From positions 1,426,001 to 1,490,000 of the forward strand of contig NZ_UGYM01000002.1 of assembly GCF_900456975.1 (NCBI RefSeq): a stretch of 64,000 nt of DNA. Reading direction: 5' to 3'. The position numbers and the translations under genes were made by a program. Of this stretch, positions 56,028-64,000 are shown one piece after another. Under the pieces are notes generated by a model, which saw nothing but the letters and a program-made list of their open reading frames with translations, was not told where the DNA came from and searched no databases. Numbering within the stretch: the stretch's first letter is position 1; each line of letters starts with the position of its first letter. Origin of the DNA: Shewanella baltica (lineage in GTDB: Bacteria; Pseudomonadota; Gammaproteobacteria; Enterobacterales; Shewanellaceae).

Positions 56028-57272
56028 ATGAAACAACAGCAAACGGATTTGGGCAAAGACCCAAAAACTATGGTGACTCCCCATGCTTTTACCATTGCAG
56101 ACACTGTGCTTTATACGCCATTGGCGGCGCCGCTAAAACGCGCTTTAGCCATGTTGATTGATGGCTTGCTGATCACAGTGTTAGCGGAGCAGATGGATTG
56201 GATGTTTGTATTGCTGGTGGTCGGTATCATTTATATTGAGAAACGCAGTCATAAATTGGGTCGTTTACTCAAATGGGGACTATATGCCGCGATGTTGGCT
56301 TTTATGCTGCTCACGACCGCCGATAACCTGCTTAATGTTAATGGCTCAAACAATACCGATAATGAGCAGGTAGTAGAGGGGGCAGCATTGGGGAAACAAA
56401 TTCTTACCTCGCTTCCGGCCATCATTTCGTTGAGCCTTTGTGATAATTACGCTTGTGGTAAAACTCAAGTTCAATCCCTGCGCGAGGTGATAGAAAATGC
56501 TTCAGCATCAAAGGGCATGACAGAGATTGAGCGACGGGAGATAGTCCTAAGCGCCATAACCAACAGTAGTTTGTCTGCCGCAGACAGCGAAAAGCTCCAG
56601 ATGGAAGTCCTTGATGGCACCTTGTGGCCGGTTATCGCGCCCCAAGCTGAGCTGCCAACGCTTGATACTCAGTCTGAGCCTAAGTCGACACAAGCCATTG
56701 AAAATATTGAACCAACTGACCCCGCGCAAGGTATTGCGGCTAACACTGCAAAAGTAACCGAAACGACAGGTACAACCAAAACAGTACCTTCGCCAAGCAC
56801 AAGAGTGAAAAGCGTCGATGATGACGATGAATCCACCACCCACAGTGTTATCGCTTGGGTTAAAGGCTTTATGAGTGATATGGGATTGGGCTTTGGTTGG
56901 GCGGCGTTTTACTTTACCGTCTTTACCGCGCGGTTTGATGGTCAAACTTTAGGGAAGAAGATGCTTGGCATTCGGGTGATCCAGCTCGATGGCGCTAAAA
57001 TCAGTTTATGGGCCGCCTTTGGCCGTTATGGTGGTTACGCCGCAGGCTTCACCACTGGCTTACTTGGCTTTATGCAAATATTTTGGGATGCCAATCGGCA
57101 GGGGATCCAAGATAAAATATCTTCAACAGTCGTGATAGACTTAGCACAAATGCATAAAAAGCAACGATTAGAGCAGCAAGTACAGGGGCAAAGTGAGTTA
57201 GCGCCAGCGCTTACGAGTGATGATGCCGCCTCTGCTCACCTTACAACAAGCACCCGTTCGGAGCACCTATGA
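56028..57272 (+). CDS. RDD family membrane protein
   Basis: 414 residues. An N-terminal RDD-type start (APLKRALAMLIDGLLITVLA) with two or three helices, a long soluble, Thr/Glu/Pro-rich insert (about residues 110-285), then a C-terminal membrane part with DGQTLGKKMLGIRVIQLDG, the conserved RDD segment, and GGYAAGFTTGLLGFMQIFWD. The RDD domain is split by the insert, unusual for a family usually near 150-200 residues. Function unknown. Its stop overlaps the start of the ketoacyl synthase gene by 4 nt. Confidence 0.82.
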   Translation: MKQQQTDLGKDPKTMVTPHAFTIADTVLYTPLAAPLKRALAMLIDGLLITVLAEQMDWMFVLLVVGIIYIEKRSHKLGRLLKWGLYAAMLAFMLLTTADNLLNVNGSNNTDNEQVVEGAALGKQILTSLPAIISLSLCDNYACGKTQVQSLREVIENASASKGMTEIERREIVLSAITNSSLSAADSEKLQMEVLDGTLWPVIAPQAELPTLDTQSEPKSTQAIENIEPTDPAQGIAANTAKVTETTGTTKTVPSPSTRVKSVDDDDESTTHSVIAWVKGFMSDMGLGFGWAAFYFTVFTARFDGQTLGKKMLGIRVIQLDGAKISLWAAFGRYGGYAAGFTTGLLGFMQIFWDANRQGIQDKISSTVVIDLAQMHKKQRLEQQVQGQSELAPALTSDDAASAHLTTSTRSEHL

Positions 57273-58390
57273 AACAGGTCGTGATTTCGGGGAGTGGCTT
57301 ATTTACGCCGCCCCACAGTATTTCTAATGAAGCCTTAGTTGAGAGCTTCAATGCCTATGTGGATATTTATAATATTGAAAATGCAGGCTTAATCGAGCAA
57401 GGCCATGTCGCGGCTTTGTCCTATTCTTCAAGCGAATTTATTGAAAAGGCCTCAGGCATCAAGCACAGATATGTGATGGTGAAAGAGGGCATTCTCGATC
57501 CCGAAGTCATGATGCCGTTAATTCCAGAGCGCAGCAGCGACGAATTATCTATGCAGGCTGAAATTGGGGTTGAAGCCGCATTGATGGCACTTAACAATGC
57601 CAATATCAAAGCCGAACAGATTGATCTGGTGATTGTTGCCTGTGCTTATACTCAGCGTGCCTATCCTGCGATGGCAATTGAAATTCAACGTGCACTCGGT
57701 ACGCGCGGTTATGGTTACGACATGCAAGTGGCGTGTTCATCGGCAACCTTTGCAATAGTTGCCGCTGCCAATGCGATTGCGACGGGCTCAGCTTCAAGAG
57801 TACTCGTCATCAACCCAGAGATTTGTTCGGCGCAGGTGAACTACCGCGACCGTGACAGCCATTTTATCTTTGGTGATGTCTCGACCGCACTGGTACTGGA
57901 AGAGCAAAGCCTAGCTCAATCTGACAATGTGTTTAAAATTCTCTCAAGCCGCTGTTTTACCGATTATTCGAATAATATTCGCAGTAATTTTGGTTTCTTG
58001 AATCGCTGCGATCCCAGTGCTGCCCATCAAGCCGATAAACTGTTCCACCAACAAGGGCGCAAAGTGTTTAAAGAGCTGCTGCCGATGATTTATCAACATT
58101 TGGATGAACATCTGGCCGAACAAGCGTTAACACCGCAGTCTTTCAAGCGTTTGTGGTTGCATCAAGCGAACATCAACATGAATCAGTTTGTGGTGAGAAA
58201 GCTGCTTGGGGATGATGTGTCAGCAGAACAAGCGCCTGTCGTATTAGACGAGTACGCCAATACCGCATCTGCGGGCTCTGTGATTGCATTTCATAAGTAT
58301 TCCAGCGACTTTAAAGCGGGTGATTTAGGCTTATTAAGTTCTTTTGGCGCGGGATATTCCATCGGCAGTGTGATTTTGCAGAAGTGCTAA
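57269..58390 (+). CDS. Beta-ketoacyl-ACP synthase III-like protein (FabH family)
   Basis: 373 residues. The thiolase-fold catalytic triad is visible: Cys in MQVACSSATFAIV, His in LWLHQANINMN and Asn in EYANTASAGSV. It is about 50 residues longer than housekeeping FabH, with inserts near the N-terminus (DIYNIENAGLIEQG, YVMVKEGILDPEVMM), so it is probably a specialised condensing enzyme rather than the main fabH, which normally sits in the plsX-fabD-fabG cluster. ATGA overlap with the RDD gene indicates coupled translation. Confidence 0.88.
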   Translation: MKQVVISGSGLFTPPHSISNEALVESFNAYVDIYNIENAGLIEQGHVAALSYSSSEFIEKASGIKHRYVMVKEGILDPEVMMPLIPERSSDELSMQAEIGVEAALMALNNANIKAEQIDLVIVACAYTQRAYPAMAIEIQRALGTRGYGYDMQVACSSATFAIVAAANAIATGSASRVLVINPEICSAQVNYRDRDSHFIFGDVSTALVLEEQSLAQSDNVFKILSSRCFTDYSNNIRSNFGFLNRCDPSAAHQADKLFHQQGRKVFKELLPMIYQHLDEHLAEQALTPQSFKRLWLHQANINMNQFVVRKLLGDDVSAEQAPVVLDEYANTASAGSVIAFHKYSSDFKAGDLGLLSSFGAGYSIGSVILQKC

Positions 58391-58477
58391 GCTGAACTTG
58401 GCAGCGCAGATTGTTCTGCGATCTTTATCAATAAAAAATCTCTCTATAGAAAATTTTTTAATAAAAAGCCTATCAAT

Positions 58478-58505
58478 AAAAACAGCCTCAATTGAGGCTG
58501 TTTTT
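58478..58505. terminator. Bidirectional terminator between FabH-like gene and cysZ
   Basis: AAAAACAGCCTCAATTGAGGCTGTTTTT, a perfect 28-bp palindrome between convergent genes. Confidence 0.93.
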
Positions 58506-58563
58506 ATGTTGCAGGAATCGATATCAAACCCACATCATTTTAGATAAGTATTTGTATCTTTAA

Positions 58564-59343
58564 TTATTCTGGTGCGATTGCATGATTGCGGTAGGCTTCA
58601 CGATACTTGTCGACCCACATGGCCGTTGCGCCACAAATCGCCACAGGCATCACGATAAAGTTGACGATAGGGATCATCGAAAACAGTGTAACTGTAGCGC
58701 CAAAGCTAAAACTCGTGCCACGGGTTTGATTCAAGGCAAAGCGCATATCCTTAAAACTGACCTTGTGATTATCGAAGGGGTAATCGCAGTACTGAATTGC
58801 CATCATCCAAGCGCTGAACAGGAACCATAAAATTGGCGCCAGCGTTTGGCCCACCATAGGCACTAAAAACAGCAACAAAAATACTAGCGCGCGGGGCAGA
58901 TAGTATTTGAGCTTGATCCACTCACGCCCAAGGATACGCGGTAAGTCTTTGATTAAATCGATGCCAGTACCGGTATTCAACGGCTTGCCAGTTAATAGCT
59001 GCTCGACTTTTTCAGCCAACAGACCATTAAAGGGGGCGGCGAGCCAGTTCATTACCGAGCTAAATACAAAGGCGAGCATAACCAGCATAGTGGTCACTGC
59101 GAGCGGCCAAAGTAAAAAGTTTAACCAGCTTAAGTAGTCAGGCAGCTGGGCGTTCATCCAAGTGAACATGGCGTCCAACTGGCCTATTGCTACATAAATG
59201 ACGCCTGCAAACAGCAGCAGGTTGATCATCAAGGGAATAAATACGAAAGTGCGCAGGCCTTTACGTGTAATTAAACCAAAGCCATCGAGAAAATAATTAA
59301 CGCCGCTTTTGGCTGGGAAGGGCAAGGTTTTCTTCTGTGTCAT
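58564..59343 (-). CDS. cysZ: Sulfate transporter CysZ
   Basis: 259 residues from ATG 59343, preceded by GGAAAG; the frame open to 59433 adds an unconserved leader. Membrane-embedded helices cover most of the protein: GVNYFLDGFGLITRKGLRTF at the start, FVFIPLMINLLLF, and the LAAPFNGLLAEKVEQLLTG and PRILGREWIKLKYYLPRAL segments typical of CysZ. It brings sulfate into the cell for cysteine synthesis, matching nearby cysK. Confidence 0.94.
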   Translation of the reverse strand: MTQKKTLPFPAKSGVNYFLDGFGLITRKGLRTFVFIPLMINLLLFAGVIYVAIGQLDAMFTWMNAQLPDYLSWLNFLLWPLAVTTMLVMLAFVFSSVMNWLAAPFNGLLAEKVEQLLTGKPLNTGTGIDLIKDLPRILGREWIKLKYYLPRALVFLLLFLVPMVGQTLAPILWFLFSAWMMAIQYCDYPFDNHKVSFKDMRFALNQTRGTSFSFGATVTLFSMIPIVNFIVMPVAICGATAMWVDKYREAYRNHAIAPE

Positions 59344-59564
59344 ATCGTCTTTCCAAAAAGTTGGGCTACAGCTTGAGAGACAGCCTGATATAAAGATAAC
59401 TGCGATTGTGATCAACTCATGGGCAGATGACAAGCTAAAAGCCGCATGAATTCAATAAAAAGCGTTACAAAATGCTGCCTGCTTTGTTAAAGTTGCCAGC
59501 AGAATGCATTTGCACCACTGGGCTCATTTTCGGGCCAGACTTCAGAGACGCGCTAACTGGCACC

Positions 59565-62500
59565 ATGAGATTAAAACAGATAAAACTTGCCGGCTTTAAG
59601 TCGTTTGTCGATCCCACTAAAATTCCTTTTTTACAGGCATTAACCGCCATTATTGGCCCAAATGGCTGCGGTAAATCGAATGTGATCGATGCCGTGCGTT
59701 GGGTATTGGGTGAAAGTTCGGCGAAACATCTGCGCGGTGATTCGATGGCCGACGTGATCTTTAACGGCTCAAGCGCACGAAAACCTGTGTCTGTGGCGGG
59801 TGTTGAACTTATTTTTGAAAATAAAGATGGTCGCCTCGCGGGTCAGTATGCCAGTTACGAAGAAATCGCCGTTAAGCGTCAGGTGAGCCGAGACGGTGAG
59901 TCTTGGTATTTTCTTAATGGTCAGAAGTGTCGCCGTAAAGACATTACCGATTTGTTTATGGGCACAGGCCTTGGTCCGCGCAGTTACGCCATTATTGAGC
60001 AGGGCACTATTTCCCGCCTTATCGAATCTAAACCCCAAGACTTGCGCACTTTTATTGAAGAAGCCGCAGGGATTTCTCGCTATAAAGAACGCCGCCGCGA
60101 AACCGAAAATCGTATCCGCCATACCCGCGAAAACCTCGAGCGTTTAGGCGATATTCGCAGTGAACTCGGCAAACAGTTAGATAAACTGGCGCAGCAGGCC
60201 AAGGCCGCGAAGCAATATCGCGAGCTTAAACAGGCCGAGCGCAAGACCCATGCTGAACTCCTCGTGATGCGCTATCAAGATTTGCAAGATCAGATGGCGA
60301 GTCTGTCTGAGCAAATCCGCGCCATCGAAGTGCAGCAAGCGGCGGCGCAGTCGCTGGCGCAAACCGATGAATTGCAAACTACTGAATTGCAAGTGCAACT
60401 CGCCCAATTAGCGGAGCAAGAACAACGCGCAGTCGAAGCCTATTATCTGACGGGCACCGAAATCGCTAAGTTAGAACAACAGTTACAGAATCAAAAGCAG
60501 CGTGATGCCCAGCTCGAAACCCAGTTGGCGCAAGTGAAAGAGCAGATCCTGCAAAACACCGATAAGCTCAACGGCTATAAAGCGAGACTTAGCGAGTTAG
60601 AACTTGAGCTTGCTAAGCTTGGGCCGCAGCATGATGAACAGCAAGAAATCATGGATGAGCTGCAATCCCAATGGGAAATGAGCATAGAGCGCAGCCAGCA
60701 GCAGGCTGAAGTTGCGCGTCAACAGGCCGTGGATGTTTCGCAGCATAAGTTACAGCTTGAACTGCGCCGCAGTCAGTTAGCGCATCAGCAGCAATTATTA
60801 CAGCATAAACAGCAGCAAAGCAGTGAGCAGCAAGCGCAGCTCGTCGCTTTAGTGGACAGCGACCTCGCCTCAAACATCACATCACTGCAACAAGAAATAG
60901 CGTCTCTTGCTGACGCCACTAGGCTACAAACCGAGATTAATCATCAGCAAGAACAAATTGTTAGCGCAAGCACGCAAGCTTTGGATGACGCCCGCCATAG
61001 CGCCGAGCACATTCAGCAGCAATTAACCGCGACTAAAGCGCGCCATGAGCTGGTTGAACAGTGGTTGACTAAGCAGGAACAGCAAAGTGATAAACCGCAG
61101 TTATGGCAGAGTCTAACCGTTGAAAATGGTTGGGAAACCGCGGCCGAACTCGCCCTCAATGGTTTGTTGACCTTGCCCGTTGGCGTCACTGAAACCGAAA
61201 TGGGGTTTCAAGCGTTAACGTCGCAATCCTCTCAGAGTGAGTACTTACAGGCTGAGGTGAATCTTGCCCCTTGGTTAGCGGGGCTTAAGTGGGCAAAAGA
61301 TATTCACGCGGCAAAACAGCTACTGCCGCAGTTAAAGACCGATGAGCGGATTGTCACCGCCGACGGGTATCTCCTCGGGCAAGGTTTTTTAATCACTAAG
61401 ACAGAGGGCGCTCAGTCACTGGTACAGCTCAGCAAAGAGCAAGCCCAGTTAGCGCAAAACATCCTCGATTTGCAGCAATCCTTGCACCTACAGCAAGATA
61501 AGATGACGGCACTTGCGGCTACCTTGCAGCAGCAAAGACAACAATTGACTGCTGGCGCGCAAAAATTGCATCAATTACAGTTGGATAAAGCGACAAAGTC
61601 GATGCAGCTCAGTGGCTTAACTGAGCAAGTGAAGGCGCGCGCTGAGCAGCAGAGCAAACTTGAAGCGGCATTAAGCGCGAGCTTGATTGACCTTGAGCGC
61701 TTGAGCGAGCAATGCGAAGTATTGACAGAGCAAGAAACAGAGCTTGATGATGCGTTGCAGGCGAGTATTGATATTCAGCGACAACTCACCCAAGACACGC
61801 AGGCCGATAGCGTGCGCCATCAAGCATTGAAAGCGCGTATTACTGAGGTTGAACGTCAGTTATCGACCACAGCTTCTGCCTTACAAGCTGTAACGATGCG
61901 CATGGCCGTCAGTACCGAACAAATTGAATTACAGCAAGTGCGTGTCAATGAACTTATCCACACTCGTGAGTCAGTGTTAGCTGAACTTGCCAAAGTCGCC
62001 CAATTGAGTGGCGTACAAAATAGTGTGCAGCTGACTGAGCAGTTAACGCAGTTATTGCAGCAACAACATGAGCAACAACAGGGCTTAAAAAACGTCCGTC
62101 AGCAGCAAAGTGGGCTCACTGAGACATTAAACAGTATAGGAATAAAGCAAAAACAAGAGCTTGGTAAGCTTGAGGGCTTGACTCAAAGCCTGAGCACGTT
62201 AAAGTTACGTCGTGAAGGAATAAAAGGCCAAGCCAATAGTCAGCTGGAAGCCTTACAGGAACAGCAAATTGTTCTGTCTGAAATCCTTGGAAACCTGCCC
62301 GCGAAGGGCATGCCTGACAAGTGGCAGAGTGATTTAGATCAAATACGGCAGAAAATTGTTCGCTTAGGTGCGATTAACCTTGCGGCTATCGAAGAATTTG
62401 AACAGCAAAGTGAGCGAAAATCCTATCTTGATCATCAAGATGACGATTTAAATAAGGGACTGGCGACCTTAGAGGAAGCGATCCGTAAGATAGACAAAGA

Positions 62501-62981
62501 AACCCGAAGCCGCTTTAAGACGACATTTGACTCAGTCAATGAAGATCTCGGACGCTTATTTCCAAAGGTGTTTGGTGGCGGTCGAGCTTACTTAGCGTTA
62601 ACGGACGATGATTTGCTGGAAACCGGCGTCACTATCATGGCGCAGCCGCCAGGTAAGAAGAACAGCACAATCCATCTTCTTTCGGGTGGTGAAAAAGCCT
62701 TAACCGCTTTATCATTGGTATTCGCAATTTTTAGGCTGAATCCTGCTCCCTTCTGTATGCTTGACGAAGTGGATGCGCCATTAGACGATGCTAACGTAGA
62801 ACGTTTCTGTCGATTACTGAAAGAAATGTCACAGAGCGTACAGTTTATTTATATCAGCCATAACAAAATAACCATGGAAATGGCTGATCAACTTATAGGC
62901 GTGACTATGCACGAGCCCGGTGTGTCTCGTATAGTCGCGGTAGACATAGAGCAAGCGGTGGCGATGGCTGACGCTGGATAA
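59565..62981 (+). CDS. smc: Chromosome segregation ATPase SMC
   Basis: 1138 residues. The N-terminal head has Walker A GPNGCGKSN (residues 31-39), then a long Gln-rich coiled coil, a hinge (about 490-610: LWQSLTVENGWETAAELALN and onward), a returning coil and the C-terminal head with signature LLSGGEKALTALS (near 1040) and Walker B CMLDEVDAPLDD. With ScpA and ScpB, encoded at 14-15 kb, it forms the condensin that compacts and aligns sister chromosomes. Start 59565 (MRLKQIKLAGFKSFVDP) is the family start; 31 upstream in-frame residues are not conserved. SD is weak. Confidence 0.96.
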   Translation: MRLKQIKLAGFKSFVDPTKIPFLQALTAIIGPNGCGKSNVIDAVRWVLGESSAKHLRGDSMADVIFNGSSARKPVSVAGVELIFENKDGRLAGQYASYEEIAVKRQVSRDGESWYFLNGQKCRRKDITDLFMGTGLGPRSYAIIEQGTISRLIESKPQDLRTFIEEAAGISRYKERRRETENRIRHTRENLERLGDIRSELGKQLDKLAQQAKAAKQYRELKQAERKTHAELLVMRYQDLQDQMASLSEQIRAIEVQQAAAQSLAQTDELQTTELQVQLAQLAEQEQRAVEAYYLTGTEIAKLEQQLQNQKQRDAQLETQLAQVKEQILQNTDKLNGYKARLSELELELAKLGPQHDEQQEIMDELQSQWEMSIERSQQQAEVARQQAVDVSQHKLQLELRRSQLAHQQQLLQHKQQQSSEQQAQLVALVDSDLASNITSLQQEIASLADATRLQTEINHQQEQIVSASTQALDDARHSAEHIQQQLTATKARHELVEQWLTKQEQQSDKPQLWQSLTVENGWETAAELALNGLLTLPVGVTETEMGFQALTSQSSQSEYLQAEVNLAPWLAGLKWAKDIHAAKQLLPQLKTDERIVTADGYLLGQGFLITKTEGAQSLVQLSKEQAQLAQNILDLQQSLHLQQDKMTALAATLQQQRQQLTAGAQKLHQLQLDKATKSMQLSGLTEQVKARAEQQSKLEAALSASLIDLERLSEQCEVLTEQETELDDALQASIDIQRQLTQDTQADSVRHQALKARITEVERQLSTTASALQAVTMRMAVSTEQIELQQVRVNELIHTRESVLAELAKVAQLSGVQNSVQLTEQLTQLLQQQHEQQQGLKNVRQQQSGLTETLNSIGIKQKQELGKLEGLTQSLSTLKLRREGIKGQANSQLEALQEQQIVLSEILGNLPAKGMPDKWQSDLDQIRQKIVRLGAINLAAIEEFEQQSERKSYLDHQDDDLNKGLATLEEAIRKIDKETRSRFKTTFDSVNEDLGRLFPKVFGGGRAYLALTDDDLLETGVTIMAQPPGKKNSTIHLLSGGEKALTALSLVFAIFRLNPAPFCMLDEVDAPLDDANVERFCRLLKEMSQSVQFIYISHNKITMEMADQLIGVTMHEPGVSRIVAVDIEQAVAMADAG

Positions 62982-63004
62982 CTAGAACAAAGACAGGGTA
63001 ACCA

Positions 63005-64000
63005 ATGGAAGATTTGCAACTAGTATTGTTTGTTTTAGGCGCCATAGCCATAGTTGCTGTGCTGGTGCATGGATTTTGGTCTATCAGAAGACAACAACCT
63101 AAGTCATTGAAAGATAGTCCAATGGGCAATTTTTATAAGAAACAGGCAGAGAAAGGTGAGTCGAGCCCTAAGCGAATTGATGCCGAAGGATTTGATGCCG
63201 ACGGTATTGGCGCTGTGCGAGTGCGTAAAGCTGGCGAACTTGCGCCTAACAACGAGACTCCCGCGGCCAATCCTTATTTGAAGCAGGAAGTGAAGCTAGA
63301 GACTAAGCCGCAAGAATTGACATCGCCAGAACTTAAACAAGGGCTTAAACCAGAGCTAAAAGTAGAAGCGAAACACGAGCCTATTCCTGCTCAGCCTGAT
63401 TTTAGCTTGCAGCCACCTGTTGCAAAAGAGCAACACCGTGGTACTAAAGTTTCGCGCCATGAGCCTGTCTTGAGCACACAAGCGAACACTTACACGAATG
63501 TTCACACTAGCACTCCAGCGCCGCAAATGGGTCAATCCCATGCTGCTATCGTGGCGCAAAAAGCCGCAGAGCAAGAACAGGCGCTACGCGCCGCGCCGCA
63601 GCAAACCGCCTTGTTTGAAGAAAATGAACATCAAGCAGACCATCAAGAAGAGGCGTTTGTCGAACAAGCCGCTGAAGATGAATTAGGTGAGCCACGCGAC
63701 GTGCTGGTTTTACATGTGGTCGCAAAAGATGGCCAACAGCTGAACGGCGCCGAACTGCTACCTTGTTTCTTAACCTTGAATTTTAAATATGGCGATATGA
63801 ACATTTTCCATCGCCATGTGGATAATGCAGGCAATGGTAAAGTCTTGTTCTCTATTGCTAACATGCTGAAACCTGGCGTATTTGACCCTGATAACATGGA
63901 GCAGTTCAGTACCCAAGGTGTGGTGTTTTTTATGACTTTACCTTGCTACGGCGATGCCTTAATGAACTTCTCGATTATGCTTAACTCTGCGCGCCAACTC
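63005..64000 (+). CDS. zipA: Cell division protein ZipA, partial
   Basis: 332 residues, open at the right window edge. The N-terminal helix (MEDLQLVLFVLGAIAIVAVL) anchors it in the inner membrane with a cytosolic C-terminus; a Pro/Gln/Glu-rich linker of about 190 residues follows, then the FtsZ-binding domain (VLVLHVVAKDGQQLNGAELL, FHRHVDNAGNGKVLFSIANM, KPGVFDPDNM, FMTLPCYGDALMNF). It ties FtsZ to the membrane at mid-cell. It lies 23 nt after smc and is probably cotranscribed. ligA is the usual next gene. Confidence 0.95.
   Translation, partial: MEDLQLVLFVLGAIAIVAVLVHGFWSIRRQQPKSLKDSPMGNFYKKQAEKGESSPKRIDAEGFDADGIGAVRVRKAGELAPNNETPAANPYLKQEVKLETKPQELTSPELKQGLKPELKVEAKHEPIPAQPDFSLQPPVAKEQHRGTKVSRHEPVLSTQANTYTNVHTSTPAPQMGQSHAAIVAQKAAEQEQALRAAPQQTALFEENEHQADHQEEAFVEQAAEDELGEPRDVLVLHVVAKDGQQLNGAELLPCFLTLNFKYGDMNIFHRHVDNAGNGKVLFSIANMLKPGVFDPDNMEQFSTQGVVFFMTLPCYGDALMNFSIMLNSARQL

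Noticed and set aside
1..64000. Prophage, insertion sequence, integron, CRISPR-Cas or defence island.
   Set aside because: No transposase, integrase, phage structural, Cas or restriction gene, no direct-repeat/spacer array, and no tRNA-associated attachment site could be seen.

Overview
This window is chromosomal DNA of a gammaproteobacterium, almost certainly a Shewanella of the S. oneidensis / S. putrefaciens kind. The evidence is a putrebactin-type siderophore operon (pubABC order), a fused trpCF, SMC rather than MukB next to ZipA, a large TonB receptor, and many E. coli-like neighbourhoods (tesA/ybbAP, folX-yfcH, yfbV/ackA-pta, trpL/rnm-yciO, cysK...cysZ...zipA). I see no prophage, insertion sequence, CRISPR array, rRNA or tRNA gene. 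It reads as core genome with a few accessory insertions.

Layout. 1-2.6 kb: siderophore operon pubA-pubB-pubC (minus strand, pubC cut by the window edge) with a Fur-box-like site upstream. 3.4-4.4 kb: two small minus-strand genes (DUF2798-like membrane protein and an unknown). 4.8-12.1 kb: complete trp operon trpL-trpE-trpG-trpD-trpCF-trpB-trpA on the minus strand; the leader peptide has three tandem Trp codons and is followed by an attenuator. 12.3-16.2 kb: divergent run rnm-yciO, then scpA-scpB-rluB. 16.3-22 kb: sialidase-like beta-propeller protein, YciK-type reductase, a large lipase lipoprotein and SohB. 22.3-25.6 kb: MprF plus a VirJ/AcvB-like serine hydrolase, a likely two-gene aminoacyl-phospholipid unit. 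25.7-33.2 kb: a DUF3083-type protein, TesA diverging from YbbA-YbbP, an (ATGAAT)n microsatellite, a short signal peptidase I paralogue and GltS. 33.7-38.8 kb: folX-yfcH, an AI-2E-type permease with a methyltransferase, and several small genes including a 32-residue ORF with its own SD and terminator.

39.3-48.7 kb is an anaerobic pyruvate-dissimilation block: ackA-pta (acetyl-CoA to acetate plus ATP), yfbV, pflB-pflA (pyruvate to formate and acetyl-CoA) and a divergent focA (formate channel). The 1.26-kb pflB/focA divide carries two copies of a PdhR-type palindrome and a CRP-type site, which suggests joint control by pyruvate and carbon status. 48.9-58.4 kb: TonB receptor behind an AT-rich leader, a TDT/SLAC1 transporter, an O-methyltransferase-like protein, CysK, and an overlapping RDD-protein/FabH-like pair. 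58.5-64 kb: CysZ, SMC and the start of ZipA.

Several automatic start sites were moved to match ribosome-binding sites or family alignments (for example pubC 444, tesA, yciK, smc, cysZ, the TonB receptor, and TTG starts for sohB and possibly yfbV). Family names rest on recognition of sequence motifs; no database search was run.
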